Below are positions 12,391-22,873 of a stretch of 64,000 bases of DNA, piece after piece. The DNA comes from Gnetum montanum. Lineage: Eukaryota; Streptophyta; Gnetopsida; Gnetales; Gnetaceae. The notes beneath the pieces are model-generated. The model saw only the letters and a list, made by a program, of their open reading frames with translations. It searched no databases and had not been told where the DNA came from. The stretch covers positions 266,585 through 330,584 of the forward strand of contig MNCI01011084.1 in NCBI GenBank assembly GCA_015680685.1. Reading direction: 5' to 3'. The position numbers were made by a program, and so were the translations under genes. The stretch's first letter is position 1, and each line of letters opens with the position of its first letter.

Positions 12391-13536
12391 GTTAGCGACC
12401 ATTTGGGACGCGACCACCAACGAGTGTCCTCGAACAGGATTTAGGTGCCTGCTAGTCTCTGGCAACACCAAGGCCCAGATACCTCCAAATAAACTCAGTA
12501 GTTAATGTGAGTATGTGTGTGTGCTGTTGTGGCATGCGATTGTGAGAAATGTAACGATTGCGTTGTATGTAAACTACAAATGACTTACTTTAAAGAGATT
12601 CAGCCAACTTTGCCAAGTACTGAGTTATTGAAAATTTCCTATTTTGTTCAACTACCTAGTCTACGCGGTCCTTATAATACCTACTTGTAACAAATAAAAT
12701 TTTGCAAAAATATTTGAGCACAACTCCGCAATCTACTCCTAATTTTCCCCAGAGAAAGAGATAGTTCCACAAGAAAACTAGAAATAGAGCAAGATTCGAT
12801 GGAAATAAGCAGAAAAGAAAAGAAAGCAGATTTGTGTAGACCTCAAATATTTAAACAAGGTAAAATGACACGAGTAAACACTTCGCAATAAAGCTATCCC
12901 AAATTCAATATCTACGAATTGTTCAAACTTCCAAGGCTCAAACAAGCAATTTCTTCAAGACAATCCTACTATGCTACCAAAAATTGCTACGTAAACTACC
13001 ACGTACGAGACTCCATTTTGACTAGATAATAGATGTCAATGATTGCATTCAAACAGAACCTTTCAAAGACTTGACAATTTCTTATTGAAATACCGCGGGA
13101 ATTCACTTTAAAGATAAAAAGAAGCTATCCTGGTCCCATCAAAATACCAAAGATTTTCTGAACCCTCTCGACTACTGAATTGTTCAACGGCGTGACTACA
13201 AACAAAGGCTCTCTTACAACAATCTCAATAGCAGTTCCCACACGTTACACAATAACGAAATTTACTACTAAAATGCTCTTAAGGCTTTTAAACACAAGCA
13301 CTTCTATGAAAAAATTTTAATAGAAATTTCTATCGGGCAACAAGAACAGTAAGAGCAATATAAAAATCCCAAAATTACTTGCCAAGGATGATACTATCTA
13401 AACCGCTAGCTAAATAATTTAAACAAAATAAAAAATGAAATACATAACTCAGAGGACTATGACAAAAGGCTGAAATCTTTTCTCTAGCAAGCCATCTTAC
13501 AAGCAATCTTCTTTACAAATCTTCCAAGATCCCAAG

Positions 13537-13760
13537 TGTGATGTGTGAGACCCAATGTGTTCTCAAAAGTGTGATGTATGAGACCCAATGTGTTGATCCT
13601 TCCTCCTTGACCCCTGAAGCCTTTTTATAGGGTTCAAAGGTAGGTAGGGAAGTTACATATTCAAAAATATCTCACCTAACTTCTCTCCCAAGTAACTTGG
13701 CCAACCAATTAGGAGATTACTTGCCCAACAAGTTAGGAGGTTACTTGCCCAACAAGTTAG
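13537..13760 (+). repeat. Short tandem repeats in the inserted sequence
   Basis: Two units of 'gtgtgatgtrtgagacccaa' occur at about 13537-13590. Two exact-period 24-bp units ('ttaggagattacttgccc...' and a one-base variant) occur at 13709-13756, followed by a third partial unit. Confidence 0.6.
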
Positions 13761-14755
13761 GTAAGTTACAACAATTTTGGGTGGTTGCAACCACAAAAGA
13801 GATAAAAATGCTGCATCTAACACGTGTCTTCATGATAATCCAAATTAAAATTAATTATAAATATTATAGTTGTAACTATCATAGGAAGTTACAACTTCCA
13901 TGGGAATAAAAGGGATAATAGCCAAATGTCTCCTTTATAGGATGTCACACAAATATCCCATAATTGTCCTTTCCTTTTTAAATCATAAAATATTTTATTA
14001 TTATTTATATCATAGTAGTAGAGATAGTAACCATGGAGTTGTTGCTCATTTCATCATCCGTCTTCATAAGCTTTTCCTCTGCTTTGGATAAGTTTATGTC
14101 GCCTCCACATTCAGTTGACAATGCAAATATCATATTTGATAAAGCGGACATTCGTTCTTTGATCTTCTTTTAGCATTTCCTTCTAATGGTAATAAACTCA
14201 CGCTGGGACTTCGGAAGCACCTTCAAATCATTGACCTCCCAACACCAGAGGCAATATTCGGATTCACCTTCATGTTGATTATCAATATTGTCTTTGCTAA
14301 TATCGTAGCATGGACGTTGCCTGATGTCGTTGCAGATGTTTCATATGGCTTCAGCTCTCCCAGGGGCCACGTTTCACGGTTCAATCGGTGACGACGGCCA
14401 TGACGGCCACCATTCCACCACCGCTCGGCCTCCATTGCGCTATCGTTGCTCTGCTACCGCTGCTCTGCTGGAAATTTTGATTCTGACTCGAAACCCTACA
14501 AACCCTTGCTGCAGAAACCTGCGAAAAACCCTGATGGCCTCACTATGCCATGGCCATTTTCATGAATGCCATGGCCACGCGTTTCTGTCGACGTACGTCC
14601 ACAACGCCGTGCCGGTGCCACCGCCGTCCTCTCTGCCAGCGCCCACCATATTTTTTTTTGGCCACCGCGCCGGCCTTGAACTCCGTCAGCTGCTACTCTG
14701 TTGAAAATTTTGGGTGCCGTTGCGAACTTCTGCAACCCTGAGGATCCCGTGACAC

Positions 14756-15199
14756 GTGGTCGTGGTGAGGCTTGACGGTGCCGTCGTTGCCGACAAGCAT
14801 CTCATACTTATCACGGTGGGTGAAGTTGGTGCGCTCGTACGGGGAGCGACCTTCGGCGGAGTAGGTCAGATGTGGAGGCAACGGTTCCAGAAACGTGACA
14901 TAGTTTTGCAGAAATATATTTCTGATGCAGAGATTCGGATAGAATTCTTCATGCATTCACCACCGGTATTTGATGGAGCTGAGCCTAGGAAATGGGTTAC
15001 TGAAATTGAGAAGGTTTTCCAGAGAATGAAGATCAAATGCAAGCAAAAGGCTATGCTGGCTGTGTTGCAGCTGCGTGGAAAGGAATCCCAATGGTGGCAG
15101 ACTGCGAGAAAGAAGTATCCTGAGCCTCCCACATGGAAATCTTTTCGGAAAGCATTTGAGCAGAGACACAGCCGCTTCTTCATGGATGAATCTAACTAG
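14756..15199 (+). pseudogene. Gypsy gag fragment (unrelated to the TGATGAG family)
   Basis: The second half of this 147-codon frame is a classic plant Gypsy gag core: PPVFDGAEPRKWVTEIEKVF, then QLRGKESQWWQTA, PPTWKSFRKAFEQRH. It is followed by a stop, with no protease or RT after it. The upstream codons, in a GC-rich stretch, are probably leader. It differs from the gag of elements C, D and E and marks the inserted sequence as a separate family. Confidence 0.7.
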
Positions 15200-15890
15200 A
15201 TCTGTATCTTTGATGAAGACAAACAATCACAAATATGGCTTCCGTATTTCCCAAGGAATTTACCAATTACAAGGCATTTGTGTTAGGTTTGTAAAATAAA
15301 ACATAAGATATGTTTCCTTTGTAGTAATATATATTTATTTTTATTGCTCCCTTATGTCAACATAGCGGCACGCACAACAATGTTGTGGTAGGGGTGGTGG
15401 ACTAGTAGGCCATACATGAGTGGCTGAGATGGCAAGAAAAAGGTTTTAAAACAAAATACATGCTCATCACTCCAAGGATAATAGGTAAAAGGAACTTATA
15501 AAATTAAAAATGAAATGAAATTTTATTTTGGCTGAGAGGCTAACTCATCTTGCAGGATAGTGGGGAGGGGGAAGGGGATTTGTCGCCTAGCCCAACCGAA
15601 TCAACTTTGATGATGCCAGCTTCAGAGCTCCACTGGAGTGCTGGAAAGGCACCTATGATGGTGGCCCATGCTTCAACTGCAATAACAAGCTCATTGGCAT
15701 GTGCTTCTTGTTCCCAACAATGCATCTACTCGCAAGACCATCATTTCTCCCCAAAATAAAATCATACGAGAGTTTGAAACTCTCTTATCTTTTTATTCTT
15801 CGAAATTTGAATTCTTCACTATAACGAACATAATTCTCCTTGAACAATTTCAGTTCATTAGAATTCTGTACCTCACTATTTGCAAATAAG

Positions 15891-17156
15891 TCCACCTATT
15901 CCACGAAATGGCCAAAATGTGCCAACAAACAACTAATTGATGGATTCCATGCAAGGTTGAATAGGATGTCTACATGGCTTTAGGATAGTGCTTCATCATA
16001 TGCCCAACCTACTAGAGTGAGTGTGGCACAACATAGTATCAGTGAAAAATCTCAACATAAAGGAACGAATCGCGAAACAAGTGAGATGAAAGGCCAATGA
16101 GACAAACACACTGCTATTGACAACAAGGTGGATAGCTCCACTACAAACACGGATGAGGAATGTGACCTTTGCCTTTATGATCATCCAAAGGGTCGATGCC
16201 TGATATTTTCACATCTACAAGAGCATTGGGCTTCTGCACTAAATCTGAAGTTCTTATGCCAACACCACAAGTGCAAAAGAATAGTATTCCATCCACACAA
16301 TTACGAACCATCCTATAACCATGCAGGTAGGAACCATGCTCAACCTTATGGTCAACCTTAACTATAGTGGCAACCACCATAATCATGGGGAAGGCAATCA
16401 CCCACTGGGCAGCCATCTCACCATCTGTACTCATGTGAGTACTATGTTCAACAACCTATTTCACCAAAAATTTTCCATTCATCTTCTTCTTCTTCACCGC
16501 ACACGTACCACTCACGAAAACACCATCGCTATGTGCCATCTCCCATGTCATCACCATCGCATGCCATGTATCTTTCGTCATCTTTTCCAAGCTCTCATGT
16601 TTTTCCCCTTCACACATCATCACCCATTCTGAAGGGTTCAGCACAGCATCCTTTACAACCACAAGTAGCTACTTTTGTAGCAACTGTGCATACCAATGAT
16701 CAATTCGGTGGAAACCCTTTACAACCACACAAACGTCCCTTCTTTAAGATGATTCACACCAAAAAATGTAAAGACCAAGCGTCACCCACTGTATTTACTA
16801 CTTCTGCGCAAGGACAATCTAGAGACGTATCCCTTCCTTTGGATCTACCACCTTCTGTACATATACTAAAGTCACCTATTGTCTCTACTTCTATTTTGAC
16901 CACTACTATGGATTCCAATTTTATGCCGAGACAACAAAATCTATGCATGCCATCGAGTTGTCACGACCTCAGTGGGATGTTAGGAACATTTCAAGTTACC
17001 CCATCTTCCACACCGGCATACCAACCCAGCCCTTATGCCATGTGTCTAACACAAGCAGGAAGCATGCCCTATACCATGCATCCACAATGCATGGACCCTT
17101 TTGCTAATTTGTATCGCCCTCCAATGCATAGTCCTTGGGGCTATCTTCCTTTCTAA
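15891..17156 (+). pseudogene. gag of element C, C-terminal part with zinc finger
   Basis: Resumes after the insertion at 'cctattccacgaaatggcc'. A zinc-finger motif CDLCLYDHPKGRC lies at about 16158-16196 and matches CDICQYEHSKGC of element B and KVCQYEHPKLCC of element E. The spacing is C-x2-C-x3-H-x4-C, one residue shorter than the usual zinc knuckle. A Pro/His/Ser/Tyr-rich tail follows (frame 16533-17156) and ends in WGYLPF-stop. The D gag ends in GGYPPF-stop at 60342, supporting this as the true gag C-terminus. The stop is followed by noncoding sequence, not by protease. Confidence 0.7.
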
Positions 17157-17161
17157 CCACG

Positions 17162-17250
17162 AACTAATCCTTCTTTTTCTTTTCTTTTGCTTTCTTTTTT
17201 TTTTCTTTTTTTTCTTTTTGTTTTTTTGTTTTTTTTTTTTTTTGATTTAT
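17162..17250 (+). other. T-rich tract after gag, element C
   Basis: Nearly pure pyrimidine stretch, mostly T, beginning six bases after the gag stop. Equivalent tracts follow the last gag/pol frame in B, D and E. Confidence 0.6.
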
Positions 17251-17783
17251 TTTGTTTACCATTCCTAAATGTTCTTGATCAATAAGTGAGCTTTACTTTG
17301 GTCCACTTGGGGTGGGGATTTGTTTCTATGTTGTTTCCATCATAAATGTTTAACTGTGAAAATGGTGAGTCCACGTCATCCATCCATCTACTTAATTTTA
17401 TAGCTTCCCTCTATTTTGGAAGGATGGAGCTCCTTTTCTAACCAAACTATAATGAATCTATGACTTTGTATCCTCCACCCTAAAGAAGGATTAAAAGGAA
17501 TTGAAAAGGATGTGACCTCAACGGGATTTGATGCACATGTGCTAGTTTATTCTCTTAGAGGCGTGGATGTTGTCATCGGTCTTTCCGTCATTCCACTGCC
17601 AAACACCACTAGGAAGTTGACCCAATCAAATAAGTATTTGCATGGTGTAGTTCCCATAAAAAAAAAAGACAAAAAGGAGAGAAAAATGATGGGAATTCAA
17701 AGCACACCCCTTAGACATAACAATGGAGTATGGGCTACAAGCACTGGTTATGGAACTAGAAAGACATGTACCCATGCCTGAAG

Positions 17784-19111
17784 GTTCCCTCTAACTAAGG
17801 TCCTTCCGCACTTCCTATTACTCTTTTCTTCTTTTTGGTGGGATGATGGTTCATCTATGAGAACACCCTTGTTGCCTAAGGGGATGAATTAGTTAGGTGT
17901 GTTGATGCGAGGTCACTGGATGTGGTTGTTTTTGGTCTAGATTCAAGATGGTTGTTGTCCAATCACCTTAACCACTAAACACATAAGGGAATTCATACAA
18001 CCTCCATATTGGGAGTCCATTTTGTGCTCTCTCTTTCCATCATGCATTCCATTCCTCATCTCATTGCTCATTGTGTTTTCATTTATGATTTGGATGTACA
18101 TAGTCATAATTCTCTACTGATGGTGGTGTATTTTTTGTTTATGTGTTGTTTTGTGACAAGTATCAATTGCATTTAATGCCTTAGGTGCCTATGGATACCT
18201 TCTAGTGTGGTTATGCAAGGGCATCATGGGCATGCACCTACTTTGGGGAGGACCTACTTGTATGACTCTATGTCTTTTACTTATTTTTCAATGACACCCA
18301 ATTTATGAACCTTCCACTGTGCCTTAATGCCTGTCATTCGACCTTTTCCCAACTAGATCCCCTCTTCACTTTTGTGCATTATTCCTTTCCCTAGCATTAT
18401 CCTAATGAGATTCCCAAGTTTTTAATGTTTTGGTACCTCAAACTCTTTTATTCTTACCTTCAAATTATTCTCCCTTTGTCAAATTGTCGATTAAATGTTT
18501 TTCTGGGCCCTCCGATATTGGGTCCTTGATATATCGAGGATCTGATATTAGATCCCTGATGTTGGGTACCCGATATCAGGGCCATAAAATCTATAAATAC
18601 AACACTTAGCTACAGTTCCAATTTTATTTTCACATAACAACGTAAGGGGAGTTTTTGTAGTTTTTCTTCTCTGATGATTTAATCTTTGCATGCCCTTCAT
18701 CTACCTACTATATCTTGCTCGTTAACACTCCATTTTTCATGCTATTTATACTTTTCTATCCCCAAAGCATCCATCTCAGTCATGGGGGGATTGTTGTGTT
18801 CACCCAACATCACATTTTTTCTTTGGAAATTGATATCACTCGAAAGGTATTCTAAGGGTAAACAATGAATACACTAAGTAAAATCAAAGCTAAATAAGTA
18901 AATAAATGTTTCCCACCATGCCAAAGATACTTTTTACATATTCCTAAGTGCCTCAACTACCTTATTAGGCCATTTTGAACAAAAAAAAGTAGGGCCTTAA
19001 CTGTACAATCTAACATGACTATAACATACACTAAAGGTTGACTAAGGTATAAATGTGTAACGTGATCAATACAAGGATCCTTTAGTAACCTAATGTTTTG
19101 TGTAATTACAG
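17784..19111 (+). other. Putative intron upstream of ORF2, element C
   Basis: 1328 bp from CCATGCCTGAAG|GT (GT at 17784-17785) to 'tgtaattacag|ATG' (AG at 19110-19111). Donor and acceptor positions match elements B (1313 bp) and D (1357 bp). 'aacctaatg' upstream of the acceptor could serve as branch point. Splicing would place ORF2 directly behind an upstream leader. No frame of interest lies within. Confidence 0.5.
18500..18610 (+). promoter_or_regulatory. Internal U3-like module with TATA box, element C
   Basis: Motifs 'ctccgatattgggtcc', 'gatatatcgaggatctgat' and 'cccgatatcaggg' are followed by TATAAATA at 18592-18599, 520 bp before the ORF2 ATG. The element's 3' LTR has the same succession at 22076-22190: 'ctccaatatcgtagatc', 'taatatcggggatc', then 'cctataaatatcac'. 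Downstream, 'aacgtaaggggagttttt' parallels 'cacgtgggggagttttt' in D. Confidence 0.55.
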
Positions 19112-21902
19112 ATGGCCCCTAAATGAGCAACCCAAGGCAATTCATCACAGGGACCAAGCAAACACCCTCAAGGAAACTAAGGTCAAACTGGCCAGTAAGG
19201 GCCACCAATTGAGAAGGAGGCACAATCATTCAACATCCAACAAGAAGCCCCTACAGAAGTCCCTGTCGAAGCTCAATCTATGCAAGCAAAGGTAGCACCT
19301 TAGGTGCAAGGACAATGACTCACGTTGTCACCAGAATGCCTTGCTACCTTTCAAACATGTCCCACATTGGCATCAATCATCGTGGAAATGAACTTCAGGC
19401 CATTCATGGAGTTCACCCCTTAGTCAGTGAGGACACAATTGCAAGCATCTCCATTTTGGCTAATTTTATTTGAAAATGAAAAATGGTACCTTGGGGAGAC
19501 TTATTCTTTTTGGCATGGTAAAGAAGAAGGTACCACTATAAGAATTGGTGGGGTCACAGTCTCTTATTCTATCAAGGCAATCGCTAAAGCCCTAAATTTG
19601 CCAAATGTTGGAGCACAATTGTCAATTCTATCAACCCGACCTGATCCGGAGAGCCGTAAGCTATGGTTGAAACGTGCTTTTGACAATGAGAACAAGTCAT
19701 ACAATAGACTGAGCCTAGAAAATTGTACCTATTTCAAAATTGGGACATATCATTTGTTTCCAACGAAGGGGCTCAATCATCTATCCACCTATGCAGCTTG
19801 GGGATGTGTTGTGTTAATGGGCAAATTTCAAGCCAACATTCCCCAACTATACTTCATGGAGGTCGAGCAACGGTTTGAAGAGGCAAAGACAGAGAAGCTC
19901 ACTTTGCCATTCCCATGTCTAATCCAAAAACTATGTCAACATACTAGAATCCTTAGTTATACCAATGATGTATCCTACAAAGCTCAAAATGCTTCTTTTG
20001 TAGAACTGCTCAAATCAACGCCGAGCAGCAACCAAAGCAGAGATACATCGCCCAACTGAGCAAAAAATTGAACAACTCAAGCACCAGTTAGTGTAGGCCA
20101 AGAAACAGCAAGAAGCAGGACCCATCCACAAACTACAATCTGAACAACCATCGCCACCGTCTCAACCACCTTAGCAACAACTACCAATTTATGATTATAG
20201 GCCTGCACTTAGTCATCTCTAATGGATCTCAAACCTCGTGAGCTAGGGAACACCAAATGAGTCAAGTCTCTTTCTAGTTCTTGATGATGCAATATAGCCC
20301 ATGATGTCTGCTAATCCTGCCACAAGGTAGGTTTCACTCCAGTCCAAACAAGAGGCCCAATGGTCACAACAGATCTTTAGGAACACTACATCATTTCAAG
20401 TACTACTCAAAACTGGTGAAGGGGCTATAGTTGTAGTCATGCAACACTAGGATATGGTGGGTACAATGGATATTATTAAGTACCACATTAAAGAATCCTT
20501 TAACATCCTTGTTGTACCACCAATGGATCTCACAGGTGCATGGGATGCACAAGCATTGGCTAGTCCCTCCATAACTCTAGCTAAACACGAGGATGTGTTG
20601 GACAGGCTACTGCAGACAAGGTAGGTAATGACCCCCTTGTTTGACATCCCTAGCAATGTCACTGTAGCATAGTTCAAACTAATTTCAACTAAAGAAAAAC
20701 TTGTCATCACTGAGCACAGGGTCAAGCATGCAAAAGCGGAAGCCCAAATGCTTCATCAAGATCTCGTAACCTTAAGGGCAGAAAGGTGGGATCCATCTTC
20801 ATTGATCCCACCCAAGAAAATGGAGGCTTTTCGAACTAAGCAATTAGATTAGATGATAGAAGAGAATAAAACCTTGGCACAGGAAAGAGAGTAGGTGATA
20901 TGGAATGCTTCCACTGCAAAAGCACAAACCCATGCACATCTCAAGGCCCTTACCGCCCTACAAGAAGAAAATAAGAAGTTAACTGCAATGAATAATAAGT
21001 TGACCACCATTAAGTAGCAAAAGAATTTTCTAGAAGAAAGCATCCACCAACTAAGAGAGCAACTGATGCAGGTCAACCATGACATGAGTCGCCTCGCCCA
21101 AGAAAAATTGAACCCTCTCTATAAAGGAGGTACATGCTATCTAACAAAAGTCAATCATTGAAATAAGTGTATGGCAGAACAAAAAGCATGAATGTCTCAA
21201 GGAGCACTTCCATGATTAGGTGGCATGTACAAAGAAGTCATTGAGAAAGAAATCAAGATGGTAAAGGGCTAGATAAATTCCTTTGTGGACCAACGATCCA
21301 ACTAGAGAAACATCTTGGATACATATGCCCTTTCCCACCAAGCAGAGGTTAAAAGCTAAGACCTGTAGATTGTTGATCTGAAAGAGTACATGGAATTGGC
21401 CAATCATTGATATGCCAACTTGGCCATGTTGACAGTAGGGCACCCACACAATGAGCTCGAGAGGTAGGTAGCCATCACATACGCGTTGTATGAAAAGGAG
21501 GTTGTTGACCACAAAGTAGCTCTTGACAAGCTAGCGATCGCAATTGCAGAATTGGAGGCGATTAAGGCGAGCTACCATGGATAGAAAGATGTAGCTACAG
21601 ACCTAGCCAGATGCTTTGTTGATTATCAAGAGTTAAGAGATAAGGCCAAGGCATTTGAAGAGGAGAGATGACAGTATGCAACTTGGTATATAAAATCCAA
21701 TCAAATGTTTCTATAGCTGCCATGTTCATGGGATGTGCCAATTCCCTCACATATCAGATCATCTACATGGACTATGCATGATCCCAAGATAGAGGAGGAG
21801 AAATTTCAATCGCTACTACATCATCACAAGCCTCTAAAACCAGGAGATAAATGCAAAGGAAAGGAAATTGTTGAAGAGCCACAACCTCCTGGCACAACGT
21901 AA
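19112..21902 (+). pseudogene. ORF2 (plant transposon protein-like, coiled-coil) of element C
   Basis: About 930 codons from the ATG at 19112 to a stop at 21900-21902. The N-terminal domain is open at 19427-20059: WYLGETYSFWHGKEEGTTI, ALNLPNVG, FKIGTYHLFPTKGLNHLSTY, MGKFQANIPQLYFMEVEQRF and LPFPCLIQKLC. It resembles the 'putative plant transposon protein' family by memory. A Gln/Pro-rich linker (20050-20200) follows, then TSFQVLLKTGEG, DLTGAWDAQALA, and long Glu/Lys/Leu/Gln-rich stretches typical of coiled coil up to 21700. One frameshift near 20050 and many in-frame stops disable it. No catalytic motif, signal peptide or convincing membrane segment is visible. Placed last before the polypurine tract and 3' LTR. 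Confidence 0.75.
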
Positions 21903-22028
21903 TGGCTCCATGATTCTTGTAATGTGTCATCATTCTATTGTAACAAAACACCATTGTGATGCAATGATTGTCTTGTCAATCAATAATCCCATACCTTTCA
22001 CCATTGTACGAAACTTGAGGATGAGTTT

Positions 22029-22047
22029 TCATTTAGTCATGGGGGTA
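22029..22047 (+). other. Polypurine tract of element C
   Basis: 'agtcatgggggta' directly abuts the TGATGAG start of the 3' LTR. The same sequence, on the minus strand, borders the F LTR at 57322. Confidence 0.7.
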
Positions 22048-22873
22048 TGATGAGTTGTCACCCATGTCAAAAGCAATATCGGGGCTCCAATATCGTAGAT
22101 CTAATATCGGGGATCTAATGTCAGGGTTAATAAGCGATGTCGAATATCCAATGTCGTTTCTACCATACTCACCTATAAATATCACATAGGGGAGATAGAG
22201 GGGGGGATAGAAAAAATCAGTTAGAATTTTTCCAATTTTAGTTCCAGTGTATGCTTGCAGTGTTATGTTTATGATTGCACAGTGTCCTTATTTGAGTGCA
22301 ATGTACTTGGGCACATTACATGTTCGGCAATAATGATCGAGATCATTTAAATCATTGCAGCATCCACTTTGCATTTGTAATTTTCTTATATTAAAATTTT
22401 AATTTCTTTACTCATTGCTATTTCCAATTCATATTATTTATGTTTCTCTTCATTAAGCAAAATGATTATGATCCATTGCGAACACATAAGCGTATTGTCT
22501 AGTAACCCAGTAGCGATTAGTGTTTGGTAATCTCAACGGCAACTACGTGAAGCCCAAGGTGCATATGGACAATCGGGTTTGAATACTCATCACCATAGGT
22601 TAAATGTAAGATTTATTTCATACCTTTAGTTAATCAATTCTTTATTATCGTCCCATAGTAGGAGTAGTGTTAAAGCATTACATCATACACCTCACTTTGG
22701 ACTAAACCATATGTGACAAAGCTTCCACTAGTCCAACATGGGAAGACAATGAACAATGAAGCATAATAACTATCCTAGAACTCATGATTATCCCATCCAT
22801 GGAGTTCGACCGGATCATGCGTACAAGCTTGTATTCGTATGGTTGGGCATAGGGGTACCCTTGTCGCTCATCA
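22048..22873 (+). repeat. 3' LTR of element C
   Basis: 826 bp with intact TGATGAG start and CTCATCA end; TATA box 'cctataaatatcac' near 22170 and 'ggcaataatgatc' in place of the AATAAA of the 5' LTR. It is followed by the target duplication CCTAC and the interrupted integrase of element B. Confidence 0.9.

Larger units (their letters stand above)
12391..15890 (+). mobile_element. Insertion inside gag of element C, carrying a different Gypsy gag
   Basis: About 3.5 kb of sequence absent from the gag of relative E; boundaries are approximate because no clean target duplication was found. Its left 1.7 kb (from 'ttagcgaccatttggg') is noncoding and possibly an LTR. Positions 14350-14900 are much more GC-rich than the surroundings. 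A Gypsy gag core lies at 14930-15199. Positions 15300-15890 show nothing clear. I found no second LTR, so the copy looks truncated. Confidence 0.55.
10294..22873 (+). mobile_element. Non-autonomous Gypsy-type element C (gag + ORF2, no pol)
   Basis: Plus-strand element with two LTRs (10294-11091, 22048-22873), tRNA-Asp-type primer-binding site, polypurine tract and the perfect target duplication CCTAC (10289-10293 and 22874-22878). Inside are gag, a T-rich tract, a putative 1.3-kb intron and ORF2. No protease, RT, RNase H or integrase is visible, so it resembles TR-GAG/LARD-type non-autonomous elements and must have relied on enzymes in trans, plausibly from a B-like relative. A further insertion sits inside gag. 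LTR divergence of roughly 10% by eye indicates an old copy. Confidence 0.85.

Noticed and set aside
14223-15226. Several overlapping frames on the minus strand around 14223-15226
   Set aside because: They are antisense to the GC-rich leader and gag fragment read on the plus strand; no protein motif on the minus strand.
12383-15382. Direct repeat 'acaacaatgtt' at 12383 and 15374 as target duplication of the insertion in gag of C
   Set aside because: Comparison with the gag of element E suggests that element C resumes near 15890, so the right copy is probably inside the insertion; match may be chance.
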